Shown: piece after piece, positions 1 through 7,419 of the stretch | Layout of the letters: each line of letters starts with the position of its first letter | How positions within the stretch are numbered: position 1 is the stretch's first letter | DNA from: Desulfovibrio aminophilus DSM 12254 | GTDB lineage: Bacteria; Desulfobacterota; Desulfovibrionia; Desulfovibrionales; Desulfovibrionaceae | Reading direction: 5' to 3' | Assembly (NCBI RefSeq): GCF_000422565.1 | Contig: NZ_AUMA01000009.1 | Coordinates: 1-64,000 of the forward strand | DNA length: 64,000 nucleotides | Program-made: the position numbers and the translations under genes | Notes under the pieces: generated by a model | What the model was told of the DNA's origin: nothing | What the model saw: the letters and a program-made list of their open reading frames with translations, nothing else | The model's database searches: none

Positions 1-270
1 TTGCTGCAAAAAATCCTTCTCCACAGTGAGTTGGCCAATCTTGGCGTGAAGCTCTTTGATCCGCGCCTCGTCGCTTTGTTGGGCCTTTTGGGCCTTGCCC
101 GCAAAGCCGACCGCGATCTGCTCCTTGGCCTGCTGCTTCCACTGGGAAACCTGATTGGGATGCACGCCGTACTTGCTGGCAAGCTCGGACAGGGTGTGTT
201 CTCCGGACAGGGCGTCCAGGGCGACTCGGGTCTTGAATTCTGCGGTAAACTTTCTTCGCGGCTTGGACAT
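1..270 (-). CDS. IS3-family transposase OrfA (partial, continues past left edge)
   Basis: The reverse strand encodes a protein beginning MSKPRRKFTAEFKTRVALDA, the classic N-terminus of IS3-group OrfA / InsE proteins. It holds a helix-turn-helix that binds the terminal repeats (ELASKYGVHPNQVSQWK region), followed by the start of a leucine-zipper-like helix. A Shine-Dalgarno-like GGAGG lies just upstream of the ATG at 268-270. 90 codons are visible with no stop, so the gene is cut by the window edge rather than by mutation. In this family OrfA is joined to the DDE-type OrfB by programmed -1 frameshifting. OrfB is not visible here, so activity of the copy cannot be judged. Confidence 0.85.
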   Translation of the reverse strand, partial: MSKPRRKFTAEFKTRVALDALSGEHTLSELASKYGVHPNQVSQWKQQAKEQIAVGFAGKAQKAQQSDEARIKELHAKIGQLTVEKDFLQQ

Positions 271-335
271 CAAAAGCCTCCTTCAGGCTTCTTACGTCCA
301 CCTTAGCTCATGGTCCAGTTTTCCGAACCCACTTC
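1..335 (-). mobile_element. IS3-family insertion sequence, one end only
   Basis: This is the upstream end of an IS3-type element whose body continues past the left edge of the window. It contains the start of a transposase OrfA read leftwards. The terminal sequence facing the flank (about 311-335) lies between the orfA start and a chopped response-regulator reading frame, which places the element boundary near 335. The other end, OrfB and the target duplication are outside the window, so the exact boundary and IS name cannot be fixed. Confidence 0.75.
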
Positions 336-474
336 TGTCTTCCGCGCGCAGTGCATCCAGGGCTGCAGCTCCATCCTCATACGCGAAGACAAGATGCCCC
401 ATGTCTGTGAGATAGTCCGCGAGGGTCTCACAAATTCGCTTCTCATCATCAAGAATAAGGATTGTGTGCTGCAT
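336..474 (-). pseudogene. Response regulator receiver domain, truncated by the IS
   Basis: Read leftwards from the ATG at 472-474, the frame gives MQHTILILDDEKRICETLAD and continues for about 46 residues. This is the first beta strand with the acidic pair (DD), helix 1 and the following strand of a CheY-like receiver. Native sequence ends at about 336 and the frame then runs into IS sequence, stopping at 292. The phosphoacceptor Asp and the rest of the protein are therefore lost. The output domain, and hence the function, cannot be known. No partner kinase is seen nearby. Confidence 0.7.
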
Positions 475-1171
475 GAGGTCAACTCCACTCAACGGCAAAC
501 TACGCTATATTTGAAATAAAATCATCAATAACAATATAGCAGGCCCTACTTCACATAGCTGTCAACCATCCTATCAACCGATAGGAGACCAGGGTTGACT
601 ATGCATAGTGTAATCTTTGATCAACTGGCCAATGATTTTCTCGCTATAAGTCATGGTCCACGTGCCTCGGGACTCCTTCAGTCTTCAACATGATTCCGGC
701 TTCAGGAGTTCACCCTGTTGACCATATCCATCGGTACCGCCAATCATGCTAGTCGATTATACCCGTTGGAGTCCAGTGGTGGCCCCAAGGGGGAGTGCCC
801 TGCCGCTCCGGCACGTGAAAACACCAAGCACATGAGCTACGCAATTCCATCGATGAGAAGGGGCTAGAGTTTCCCATCGTGCGCTCTTGGGCTTGCATCC
901 GGGGGGACATATTGGGCCGATCCCGCGCAACCCGCCGGGACAAAGTGCTCTTTCAACTTGCCCTGCTCTGGGGATGAACTCGATGAGAGTATCTTGAAAA
1001 TCCTTCCGAACATCGCCCGCAGCATCTTGTCAATAAATTGTATTTATTAACTTTTTATAAAAAAGCCGACCTCATTCAAGGGCAAAAGCCGTCTTTGCTT
1101 CTGTTTTCGCACGTAGCTACCCGGTTCCTCAAAGGGAGTCAGGTTATGATCATCACCCACTCTTCGCTCCT
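475..1171. other. Gene-poor stretch of the mobile region
   Basis: About 700 bp without a convincing gene. It is visibly richer in A+T than the rest of the window and has stops in all frames. A short palindrome (CCTATC-AACC-GATAGG, 570-585) lies upstream of the truncated response regulator. An open frame on the plus strand (819-986) carries a KGLEFPIV-like string that loosely recalls motif V of UvrD-type helicases, but it is too short to call. It probably holds decayed mobile-element DNA. Confidence 0.5.
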
Positions 1172-1618
1172 TTATTGGCCGGAAAGACTGAGAAGCAACT
1201 CCCGGAGAATGGACCGCGTGATTTGGCCGGTGAAGAATGCCGTGAGGAGACTCGTCCCTAGGGCAGCCAGGATGATCATGGGAATCAACGCATACACACT
1301 GCGACGTGCTTCCTCTTGCATCGACTGCAAACCCTCCAAACGCTCCAGCAACCATCTCCAGAGCTTGGCTCGAGGTAAGGACTTTTGTATTTCTTTAAGC
1401 TGAATAACCAGTTGGCTCAACGCCTCCCGGATCTCGGTCTGAGTCATCGCCTCTCCCGTGGTCATTCGCTCCCTGGGATTGACCGCAATCACTGCATCCC
1501 GAATCTCGTGCAACAGGGCCAACACCCCCTCGGCCCGGTCCATGGCCTTCGCCGCCTCTGTCTGCTGGGTCTGACGCAGCCGCTCCACCTTGGAAACCGT
1601 GTCCGTCTCGTTGCTCAT
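1172..1618 (-). CDS. MobB-like small membrane protein overlapping the relaxase gene
   Basis: A 148-residue protein starting MSNETDTVSKVERL. Residues 5-100 are charged and predicted helical or coiled-coil. A single hydrophobic segment lies at about 110-131 (YALIPMIILAALGTSLLTAF), followed by a short tail. The first half of the gene overlaps the 3' end of the relaxase-like frame in another reading frame. That layout recalls RSF1010-type plasmids, where mobB is nested inside mobA and encodes a membrane-anchored relaxosome helper. No sequence-level identification is possible by eye, so the MobB label rests on size, topology and position. It is the last gene of the mobilization remnant. Confidence 0.5.
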   Translation of the reverse strand: MSNETDTVSKVERLRQTQQTEAAKAMDRAEGVLALLHEIRDAVIAVNPRERMTTGEAMTQTEIREALSQLVIQLKEIQKSLPRAKLWRWLLERLEGLQSMQEEARRSVYALIPMIILAALGTSLLTAFFTGQITRSILRELLLSLSGQ

Positions 1619-2381
1619 GCCGTATCTCCAGTTCTTTGATGACGCCCAAGGCCGCATATCTTCTGCCAAGCTGAGAGCCTTTGGCCCGATAGCCGCCAAG
1701 CCCGAAGCTCAGTCCTCTCAGCGCTCCGGCCTTCCAGTTTTCTCTCACCTCAACACCAGTCAACTCCAAACGCGCTTTGAAATCATTGAAATCAACGGCT
1801 GCCTGCAACGCCGACTCAATGCACGCTTGGAGAACGATTTTTTCAGGAGGTTCGCCCGTTCGAGCCAGGCGCTGCACATGCCGACTCGGCGACTGTCGCC
1901 GGGGTAAACGCGCGGCTTCACCAGGAGTCATGGCACCTAACCGCAGCCCCAGCTTCCGCTCGATCACCTGGATAATCCGCGCTGAGCGGGCGTAGTCATT
2001 GCTGTCAGAGACACGCGCCGGTCGGCCGAAGCGGTCTTGGCGCGTGGGGTCGATGGCCAGAGCGCAGAGGTGCAGGTGCTGGCAGCCAGCGTCTTCATGG
2101 ATGGCCGCAAACCAAGGGACAGAGCCATATCCCATGCGTTCCATATAGTGGATCGCGGCCCAGGACCATTGTTCCATCGTCAACCGCTCCCCCGGGGCCA
2201 GACTCAAGGTCCGGTGCAAAACCGGTTTCGATAGGTCACGGCGAGCCGCCCGCAGCCACACAGAAAGCGGCAGGCCGCAGGCCTGAGCTCGCGCTTGGGC
2301 ATCTGCATGGTCCTTTGAGCTCATCCGGACACCGACAATGTGTTCCAGGCGGTTTTTTTCTTCGGCCGAGCCATCAGTCAT
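1395..2381 (-). pseudogene. MobC-relaxase (MobA) chimera, probable deletion fusion
   Basis: A 328-codon frame. Residues 1-50 (GVRMSSKDHADAQARAQACG region) look like the ribbon-helix-helix start of a MobC relaxosome protein. From about residue 54 it turns into the middle of a plasmid relaxase: motif III is present as H95-E-D97...H102-L-H104, followed by the usual downstream segment ending in ELTGVEVR and a KGSQLGRRYA string. The relaxase N-terminus with its nicking tyrosine is absent, as is the MobC C-terminus. The simplest reading is one in-frame deletion across adjacent mobC and mobA genes. The last 75 codons overlap the MobB-like gene and may be read-through. Nicking activity should be lost. 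Confidence 0.6.
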
Positions 2382-2404
2382 GCCTTCCGGACGCCGGACG
2401 GCCG

Positions 2405-2450
2405 AGCCCGCAGGGCGACGGGGGTCGGGTTTCCGTGCAACGGAAACATG
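2405..2450 (-). other. Candidate oriT (origin of transfer) with inverted repeat
   Basis: A perfect 8-bp inverted repeat with a 3-base loop (GTTTCCGT-GCA-ACGGAAAC, 2429-2447) lies directly upstream of the mob reading frame. On the mob strand it is followed by a GC-rich segment containing GTCGCCCTGCG. An inverted repeat followed closely by a nick region is the usual oriT plan of mobilizable plasmids such as RSF1010. The nick site itself is not identified. The call rests on position and symmetry only. Confidence 0.35.
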
Positions 2451-2513
2451 CGTCCCTCCTTACACCGAGGCAAGAAGCGACGAATTCCCTATGGAGATCA
2501 GCGCCGCACATAA

Positions 2514-2789
2514 TCAGGAGGCCCCGCCGTTTTTCCTTGGCCGACCGGGCTTACGAAGATGAGGCGATTGGGAGGCGGATTCCGGCGCAGAAGGAGCGCC
2601 GGCATTTATGCCCTGCCGGACAGCCTCGGCATCAAGCCAATTGGAGATGTCGCTGGCCCGCCATAACAGCTTGCCACCAAGGCGAAGTGCGGGAGGCAAA
2701 GACCGGCCACGGTGCCGCCGAAGGCGAATGCCTCGCGGAGTGGTTCGCAGGAGTTCCGCCAGTTCCTCTATCGTCAGCAGCTTATCCAC
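2514..2789 (-). CDS. AlpA / excisionase-like helix-turn-helix protein
   Basis: A 91-residue protein starting MDKLLTIEELAELLRTTPRG. The first 60 residues match the winged helix-turn-helix of AlpA and Xis-like proteins (LLTIEELAELL, then a recognition helix and an LGGKLLWRASDISNWLD wing). The tail is basic and Pro / Ser rich. Such proteins regulate excision or integrase expression in prophages and integrative elements. It lies between the candidate oriT and the tRNA-Pro gene and reads in the same direction as the mob remnant, which supports membership of the same tRNA-linked element. Confidence 0.75.
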   Translation of the reverse strand: MDKLLTIEELAELLRTTPRGIRLRRHRGRSLPPALRLGGKLLWRASDISNWLDAEAVRQGINAGAPSAPESASQSPHLRKPGRPRKNGGAS

Positions 2790-3084
2790 GAGCGTTTCAC
2801 CTCATCTTCACGTCGTTTCCCTCTGCTTAGCGGCGGACGCTCTCCACTGAAATCCGCATGATTCATCACTTGGACTCTCTTGCCGACCTAGCGCGCGAGC
2901 GGCGGATGCCGTTTTCGCATCTGGGCAGATGCCCCTCGCCGGATTTCGCAGACGGAGGAGCGCGACAGGAGTATGGAGACAATTTGGAGACGGTATCAGT
3001 GAAAGAGGAAGAAACAGCGCGGAAAAAGCGGAGACAATACGGAGACAGTCAAGGTGGAAAATCGTTTCTGAAGGCCTAAAATGA
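2790..3084. other. Gene-free segment between alpA and the tRNA-Pro terminator
   Basis: Nearly 300 bp without a supported gene, where an integrase would be expected in a tRNA-linked element. It holds four GGAGACA / GGAGACG-type repeats (about 2973-3047) and frames that are open only by chance. I do not recognise an integrase fragment or a second copy of the tRNA 3' end. Confidence 0.4.
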
Positions 3085-3116
3085 AAAAGCGGATTGGTAT
3101 TTAACCATCCGCTTTT
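3085..3116 (-). terminator. Rho-independent terminator of tRNA-Pro
   Basis: A perfect 10-bp stem (AAAAGCGGAT / ATCCGCTTTT) around a 12-base loop. Read leftwards, it is followed by a T-rich run. It sits 11 bases past the encoded CCA of the tRNA. Its symmetry would also allow it to stop rightward transcription coming from the mobile region. Confidence 0.75.
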
Positions 3117-3127
3117 CAATGCTTTCT

Positions 3128-3204
3128 TGGTCGGGGCGAGAGGATTTGAACCTCCGGCAACCAGCTCCCAAAGCTGGCGCGCTGCCAGACTGCGCCACGC
3201 CCCG
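3128..3204 (-). tRNA. tRNA-Pro, anticodon UGG
   Basis: A 77-nt cloverleaf with the 3' CCA encoded. Acceptor stem CGGGGCG / CGCCCCG, D-arm GCGC / GCGC, anticodon stem CCAGC / GCTGG around loop TTTGGGA (anticodon TGG at positions 34-36), T-arm GGAGG-TTCAAAT-CCTCT. It reads CCA and, by wobble, other proline codons. Its 3' end faces the mobile region, the usual side for integration of tRNA-targeting elements. Confidence 0.97.
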
Positions 3205-3251
3205 ACCGGTGGCGGTTGCTTACGTGAAAAGCCGTCCGCCCGCAAGGCGCG

Positions 3252-4268
3252 TCAGCCCAGGCCCACCCCGGCGATGGCCTCGCCGCAACGCGCGCAGCGC
3301 CCGTCCTTGACCTCCAGCCCGGTGACCGCGAAGCCGAGACGGCGGATCACCACCTGGCCGCAGGCAGGGCAGAAGGTGTGCCCGTGCTCATTGCCCGGCA
3401 CGTTGCCCACGTAGACGTAGCGCAGACCGGCCGCGTTCCCGGCGGCCGCGGCGCGCTCCAGGCTGGCCAGGGGCGTGGGCGGCAGATCCTGCAGCTTGTA
3501 CTGCGGGTGAAAGCGCGACACATGCCAGGGCGTGTCGGGGCCCAGCTCCCGGGCGATGAACCCGGCGATGTCCCGCAGTTCCCCGTCCGAGTCGTTGAGT
3601 CCGGGGATGAGCAGGGTCGTGACCTCCAGCCACCAGCCCAGGGACCGGATGCGGCTGAGGTTCTCCAGCACGGGCGCGAGCTTGCCACCGCAGCGGTCCC
3701 GGTAGAACTCCTCGGTGAAGGCCTTCAGGTCGATGTTGGCCGCGTCCACCAGCCCCGCCAGTTCGTCGAGACAAAAGCGGGACATGAAGCCGTTGGACAC
3801 GAGGATGTTCTTGAGGCCCCTCTCGCGGGCCAGCCGGGCGGTGTCCTGCACCAGCTCGAAAAAGACCGTGGGCTCGGAGTAGGTGTAGGAGATGCTGGCC
3901 GCCCCGCATTCCAAGGCCGCCGCCAGAAGCGATTCCGGGGTCGCCGGATGCCCTGCTATGCGCCCCCCCCCGCGCGGCGGCTGGGAGAGCGAGGCGTTCT
4001 GGCAGAAGGAGCAGGAAAAGTTGCAGCCGGGCGTGCCGAAGGAAAAGGTCTGGGTTCCTGGATGAAAATGGTAGAGCGGTTTCTTCTCAACGGGGTCCAG
4101 GTTGGCCGCGGCCACCCGGTCGTAGACCAAGGTCAGGAGTGTTCCGGCCTGGTTCTCTCGCACGCCGCAACGGCCGCGATCACCGTCGTCGATGCGGCAG
4201 AAATGGTTGCACAGGCGGCACTGGACCTTGCCGCCGCCCAGCGCTTCCCACAGCCTGGCCTCGCGCAT
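3252..4268 (-). CDS. amrS: AmmeMemoRadiSam system radical SAM enzyme
   Basis: A 338-residue protein of the AmrS family. The N-terminal Cys cluster (CRLCNHFCRIDDGDRGRCGV) is followed by the family signature ANLDPVEKKPLYHFHPG and the radical SAM 4Fe-4S motif in GCNFSCSFCQN. The C-terminus adds a CPACGQ...CARCGE zinc-ribbon-like tail. AmrS proteins belong to a widespread three-part set with AMMECR1 and Memo homologues whose reaction is unproven; no partner gene lies in this window. Full length for the family. It reads leftwards, upstream of the tRNA-Pro gene, and is preceded by a small exported protein on the same strand. Confidence 0.9.
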   Translation of the reverse strand: MREARLWEALGGGKVQCRLCNHFCRIDDGDRGRCGVRENQAGTLLTLVYDRVAAANLDPVEKKPLYHFHPGTQTFSFGTPGCNFSCSFCQNASLSQPPRGGGRIAGHPATPESLLAAALECGAASISYTYSEPTVFFELVQDTARLARERGLKNILVSNGFMSRFCLDELAGLVDAANIDLKAFTEEFYRDRCGGKLAPVLENLSRIRSLGWWLEVTTLLIPGLNDSDGELRDIAGFIARELGPDTPWHVSRFHPQYKLQDLPPTPLASLERAAAAGNAAGLRYVYVGNVPGNEHGHTFCPACGQVVIRRLGFAVTGLEVKDGRCARCGEAIAGVGLG

Positions 4269-4335
4269 GGTTCGCCTCCGGAGTATGCCGCCATTGTATC
4301 CCAGCCCCGGCGAAAAGCAACGGCGAGACGCGGAA

Positions 4336-4617
4336 TCAGCGCCTAGTCCCCTTATTCGTGGCGTTGACCCCCACGTCCACGCCGATGACCATGTTCTCGT
4401 ACCAGTCCCGTTCGGGATGACTGCGCGGCACGGACTCGATGCGCAGACCGTCGGTGGCGTTCTCCGTGATGGTCGTGACCTCGTCGGCGTTGCGGGTGCC
4501 GAAGGTGTTGTCCTGCCTGTTCTTGGCCGTGTCCTTGTTGGGAAACTTTCCGGCGGCGGCGGGCGTCGAAAAGGCGACGGCCAGAACCAGGCAAAGGACG
4601 GCGACGAATGAACGCAT
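4336..4617 (-). CDS. Small exported protein, unknown function
   Basis: A 93-residue protein. Residues 1-22 form a signal peptide (MRSFVAVLCLVLAVAFSTPA, then AAG), and the mature part is short and polar with NADEVTTITENATDGLRIES and a DWYENMVIGVDVGVN segment. The start is the ATG at 4615-4617, directly after the hydrophobic stretch becomes sensible; the frame itself runs further upstream as antisense to purM. Family not recognised. It lies divergent from purM and upstream of amrS with a 67-bp gap, so co-transcription with amrS is possible. Confidence 0.65.
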   Translation of the reverse strand: MRSFVAVLCLVLAVAFSTPAAAGKFPNKDTAKNRQDNTFGTRNADEVTTITENATDGLRIESVPRSHPERDWYENMVIGVDVGVNATNKGTRR

Positions 4618-4720
4618 GGCGGCTCCTCGCGGGGTTCGGAACCCCGTCTTCACGGGAAACACTGTCCCTCTTTTTCTCGAACCATGCAAGCTTCGCGCCG
4701 GGAGAAAGCGAGGAAAGGCC

Positions 4721-4749
4721 TTGAACTCCGCGTCGCCTGGACTTATATT
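4721..4749 (+). promoter_or_regulatory. Sigma-70-type promoter of purM
   Basis: TTGAAC at 4721-4726, a 17-bp spacer and TATATT at 4744-4749, about 50 bp upstream of the purM start. Both hexamers differ from consensus at one position. Confidence 0.65.
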
Positions 4750-4797
4750 TTGGAACAGGCGCTTTGCCGACAACAGACACAGGAGAACCGCCCCCCC

Positions 4798-5862
4798 ATG
4801 CCCAAGCGTACGGACGCCTACAAGGCCGCCGGAGTGGATGTCGAAGCCGCCGGCGAATTCATCTCGCGCATCAAGAAAATGGTTGCCGGAACCTTCACCA
4901 AGGGTGTGGTCACGGACATCGGCGGCTTCGGCGGCCTGTTCAAGCTCGACCTGAACAACGTGGAGAACCCCGTGCTGGTGGCCGGGACCGACGGCGTGGG
5001 CACCAAGCTCAAGCTGGCCTTCCAGTTCGACCGCCACGACACCATCGGCATCGATCTCGTGGCCATGAGCGTCAACGACGTCCTGGTCCAGGGCGCCAAA
5101 CCGCTGTTCTTCCTCGACTACTTCGCCACGAGCAAACTCGACACCGAGCGCGCCGTGAGCGTGCTCTCGGGCGTCGCCGACGGCTGCAAGCAATCCGGCT
5201 GCGCCCTGCTGGGCGGCGAGACGGCCGAGATGCCGGGCTTCTACGCCGAGGGGGAGTACGACCTCTCGGGCTTCTGCGTGGGCATCGTGGACGACCGGCG
5301 CATCGTGGACGGTTCGACCATCACCATTGGGGACCGGATTCTGGGTCTGGCCTCCAGCGGCCTGCATTCCAACGGCTACTCCCTGGCGCGCAAGGTGTTC
5401 GACGCCTCCGGCCTGAAGCCCTCCGACCCCTTCCCCGGCGACGAAGCCCGGACTGCGGCCGAGGTGCTCCTCCAGCCCACGCGGATCTATGTCCAGCCGG
5501 TGCTCAACCTGCTGCGCGACCTGACCATCAAGGGCATGGTGCACATCACCGGCGGCGGCTTCTACGACAACGTGCCGCGCGTCCTGCCCAAGGGCGTGGC
5601 CGCGAGCTTCAGCTTCGGTTCCTGGCCCGTGCCCCCGGTCTTCCGCTGGCTCAAGGAGCAGGGGGGGCTGGACTGGCCGACCATGCTCCAGACCTTCAAC
5701 TGCGGCGTGGGCTACATGCTCATCGTGGGCAAGGACGTGGAGGAGGACGTGCGCAACAGGCTCAAGGGCATGGACCTGGAGGCTTACGTCATCGGCGAGA
5801 TCGTCAAGGCCAAGTCCGGCCAGGAACAGGTGGTCGTCAGCTTCCCCGCCGAAAGCTGCTGA
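4798..5862 (+). CDS. purM: Phosphoribosylformylglycinamidine cyclo-ligase
   Basis: A 354-residue AIR synthetase that closes FGAM to aminoimidazole ribonucleotide with ATP, step five of purine synthesis, in the cytoplasm. Visible signatures are TDIGGFGG near residue 40, the ATP-site AGTDGVGTKLKLAF, MSVNDVLVQGAKPLFFLDY, GGETAEMPGFY, SSGLHSNGYSLAR and ITGGGFYDNVPR, all in family order and spacing. Length is normal. The ATG at 4798 follows a poly-C stretch and an AGGAGA-like ribosome site. It is a single-gene unit facing away from the small exported protein and convergent with the DUF3108 gene. Confidence 0.97.
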   Translation: MPKRTDAYKAAGVDVEAAGEFISRIKKMVAGTFTKGVVTDIGGFGGLFKLDLNNVENPVLVAGTDGVGTKLKLAFQFDRHDTIGIDLVAMSVNDVLVQGAKPLFFLDYFATSKLDTERAVSVLSGVADGCKQSGCALLGGETAEMPGFYAEGEYDLSGFCVGIVDDRRIVDGSTITIGDRILGLASSGLHSNGYSLARKVFDASGLKPSDPFPGDEARTAAEVLLQPTRIYVQPVLNLLRDLTIKGMVHITGGGFYDNVPRVLPKGVAASFSFGSWPVPPVFRWLKEQGGLDWPTMLQTFNCGVGYMLIVGKDVEEDVRNRLKGMDLEAYVIGEIVKAKSGQEQVVVSFPAESC

Positions 5863-5913
5863 GACCGCTCAGCGTCTTTCCATGGGCCGCCGGGAGTTCG
5901 CGCTTCCGGCGGC

Positions 5914-6711
5914 TCATTCGTTCCAGCCCGGCCCAACGTTCTCGATGCGGGTCAGCTCCAGCGTGAAGTGGCCCACGGCCACCTCGCTGCGGACCTTCAC
6001 CGGCAGGCGGCGCTCGTCGGCAGAAATCCAGACGATGAGCTTGGCGCCCGGGCTCTTGCGGAAAACCCCGCCCACTTCGGCGACATTCGGCTCCACCCGG
6101 AAGCAACGGAACTCCCCGGCCTCGGTGCGCACGGTCTCGATCCCCCCGATGCGGGCCATGCCGCGCACGAACTTCTTGCCGTCCGTCACCGGACCCTCGA
6201 AATCCATCCCCGTGATCAGGGGTCGGGTGCGGAAGTGAAAGAGCATGGACAGCGGGTCGAAGGCCTGGGGCGGCCAGATGAACAGCTCGTGGCGCACCTC
6301 GCCCTGGATGCTGCGCACGGCCCGTGAAAGCAGCCAGTTGAACTCCACCCGGGCGTCCTTGTGGTAGCCGCCCTCGTTCTGGTCCGAATGGAAGGACAGG
6401 GCCCGGGTGAGGTCGTAGTCGGTCTCGGACTCGATGGTCGTGCGCACCTTGTAGAAGGCGTCCACGAAGGAGTTGCTCCGGGCCTGGCCGCGAAAGCGCA
6501 GCACCGGCCCGTCCGGACGCCGCTCCACGGGCAGAACCTCCAGCACGGCCGTGCCCGCCGGAACCACGGTCCAGGAGATGGCGTAGGTCAGGCGTTCGCC
6601 GGGAGCGAAGGGAAAGCCCGGACGCTGTCCGGCGCGGGCCGGAACGGCCGCGGCCAGGAGCGCCAGGCCCAGAAGGAACGCAAGCAGTCGGGCCGGAACG
6701 CGCATTCGCAC
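5914..6711 (-). CDS. DUF3108 family exported protein
   Basis: A 265-residue protein with an N-terminal signal peptide (MRMRVPARLLAFLLGLALLA, cleavage after PARA) and then a beta-rich DUF3108 body: FPFAPGERLTYAISWTVVPAG, a SFVDAFYKVRTTIESE segment, and FRCFRVEPNV ahead of LIVWISADERRLPVKV. These proteins are secreted or periplasmic and have a lipocalin-like or LolA-like beta architecture with no proven reaction. A GC-rich hairpin (5884-5913) overlaps the stop and could terminate both this gene and purM, with which it converges. Confidence 0.8.
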   Translation of the reverse strand: MRMRVPARLLAFLLGLALLAAAVPARAGQRPGFPFAPGERLTYAISWTVVPAGTAVLEVLPVERRPDGPVLRFRGQARSNSFVDAFYKVRTTIESETDYDLTRALSFHSDQNEGGYHKDARVEFNWLLSRAVRSIQGEVRHELFIWPPQAFDPLSMLFHFRTRPLITGMDFEGPVTDGKKFVRGMARIGGIETVRTEAGEFRCFRVEPNVAEVGGVFRKSPGAKLIVWISADERRLPVKVRSEVAVGHFTLELTRIENVGPGWNE

Positions 6712-6764
6712 AAGGTGTGGTCAGAGGGTCCGGATGTCAAGATCGACGCCCGGCGGCGAAACAC

Positions 6765-6793
6765 TTGCCCACAAGCCCGCCTCGCGTTAAAAA
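6765..6793 (+). promoter_or_regulatory. Possible promoter of the CBS-pair gene
   Basis: TTGCCC (6765-6770), a 17-bp spacer, then TAAAAA (6788-6793), 66 bp before the start codon. The match is moderate; no second candidate stands out in this divergent gap. Confidence 0.4.
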
Positions 6794-6858
6794 TGAACCG
6801 AACCCGCTGGAAGAGGCTTCCTTTTTCCACCGGAAAACCGAGCAAAGGAGACCGCGAC

Positions 6859-7344
6859 ATGCTGTTACGGAAGCGGGCATGGGACATGATGCGGGAGGAC
6901 TTCCCCTCCATCCGCGAGGACGACACCCTGGCCGAGGCCATCCGGGCCCTCACGGCCGCCATGAAGGAATCCCCCGAGAACCATACCGTGGTGGTGCTCA
7001 AGAAAAACGGCGCCTTCCGGGGCGTGACCACCATCTGGAACGTGCTCAAGGCCGTGCAGAACACGGTGCTCAAGGACGACGCGCTGAAGAACATCGAGGA
7101 GTCGGACTGGGACCAGACCTTCGCCCGGGCCTGCACGGTCTGCACCCAGACCGGCCTGGAGGCGCACCTGGAGACCGACGTGGCCATGCTCAAGCCCGGC
7201 GACGCCCTGCTCACGGTCCTGGACAAGTTCCTGGCCAAGAAACGCGGCTACGCCGTGGTCGAGGAAGGCGACCGGGTCATCGGCATCGTCTATGCCGGAG
7301 ACCTGTTCCGCGAGATCGCCAGGGACATGGTCCGGGCGTTCTGA
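6859..7344 (+). CDS. CBS-domain pair protein
   Basis: A 161-residue protein made of two CBS motifs. The first covers about residues 10-70 (MMREDFPSIREDDTLAEAIR through VVVLKKNGAFRGVTTIWNVL). The second covers about 100-158 (DVAMLKPGDALLTVLDKFLA through YAVVEEGDRVIGIVYAGDLF). CBS pairs bind adenosine nucleotides and usually sense energy state or gate a partner. With no attached catalytic domain the partner is unknown. A segment with two cysteines (ARACTVCTQTG) lies between the motifs. The start is set by an AAAGGAG ribosome site 8 bases upstream. Confidence 0.85.
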   Translation: MLLRKRAWDMMREDFPSIREDDTLAEAIRALTAAMKESPENHTVVVLKKNGAFRGVTTIWNVLKAVQNTVLKDDALKNIEESDWDQTFARACTVCTQTGLEAHLETDVAMLKPGDALLTVLDKFLAKKRGYAVVEEGDRVIGIVYAGDLFREIARDMVRAF

Positions 7345-7368
7345 TCCGCCACGGGCGGCAAGGAAACG

Positions 7369-7402
7369 AAAAGGCGGCCGGGAATCCCGACCGCCTTTTT
7401 TC
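7369..7402. terminator. Bidirectional rho-independent terminator
   Basis: Stem AAAGGCGGCCGGG / CCCGACCGCCTTT with one mismatch, a 3-base loop, T-run on the plus strand and the matching A-run on the other. It sits between the convergent CBS and HD-GYP genes and can serve both. Confidence 0.8.
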
Positions 7403-7419
7403 GTCCGCTCGGCTCGGAT

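Noticed and set aside
819-986. Possible UvrD-type helicase fragment (KGLEFPIV string)
   Set aside because: Only one short motif-like string in a 56-codon frame bounded by stops; no other helicase motif nearby. Kept only as a note in the gene-poor stretch.
2973-3047. Short GGAGACA/GGAGACG repeats as a CRISPR or iteron array
   Set aside because: Units are only 7-8 bp, irregularly spaced and without conserved spacers. No CRISPR array or cas gene is present in the window.
3128-3204. Second copy of the tRNA-Pro 3' end marking the far attachment site
   Set aside because: I looked for the 3' portion of the tRNA elsewhere in 1-3127 and did not find it, so no attachment site pair is claimed.
2808-3245. 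145-codon minus-strand frame over the tRNA-Pro gene
   Set aside because: It runs through the tRNA and its terminator and has no family similarity.
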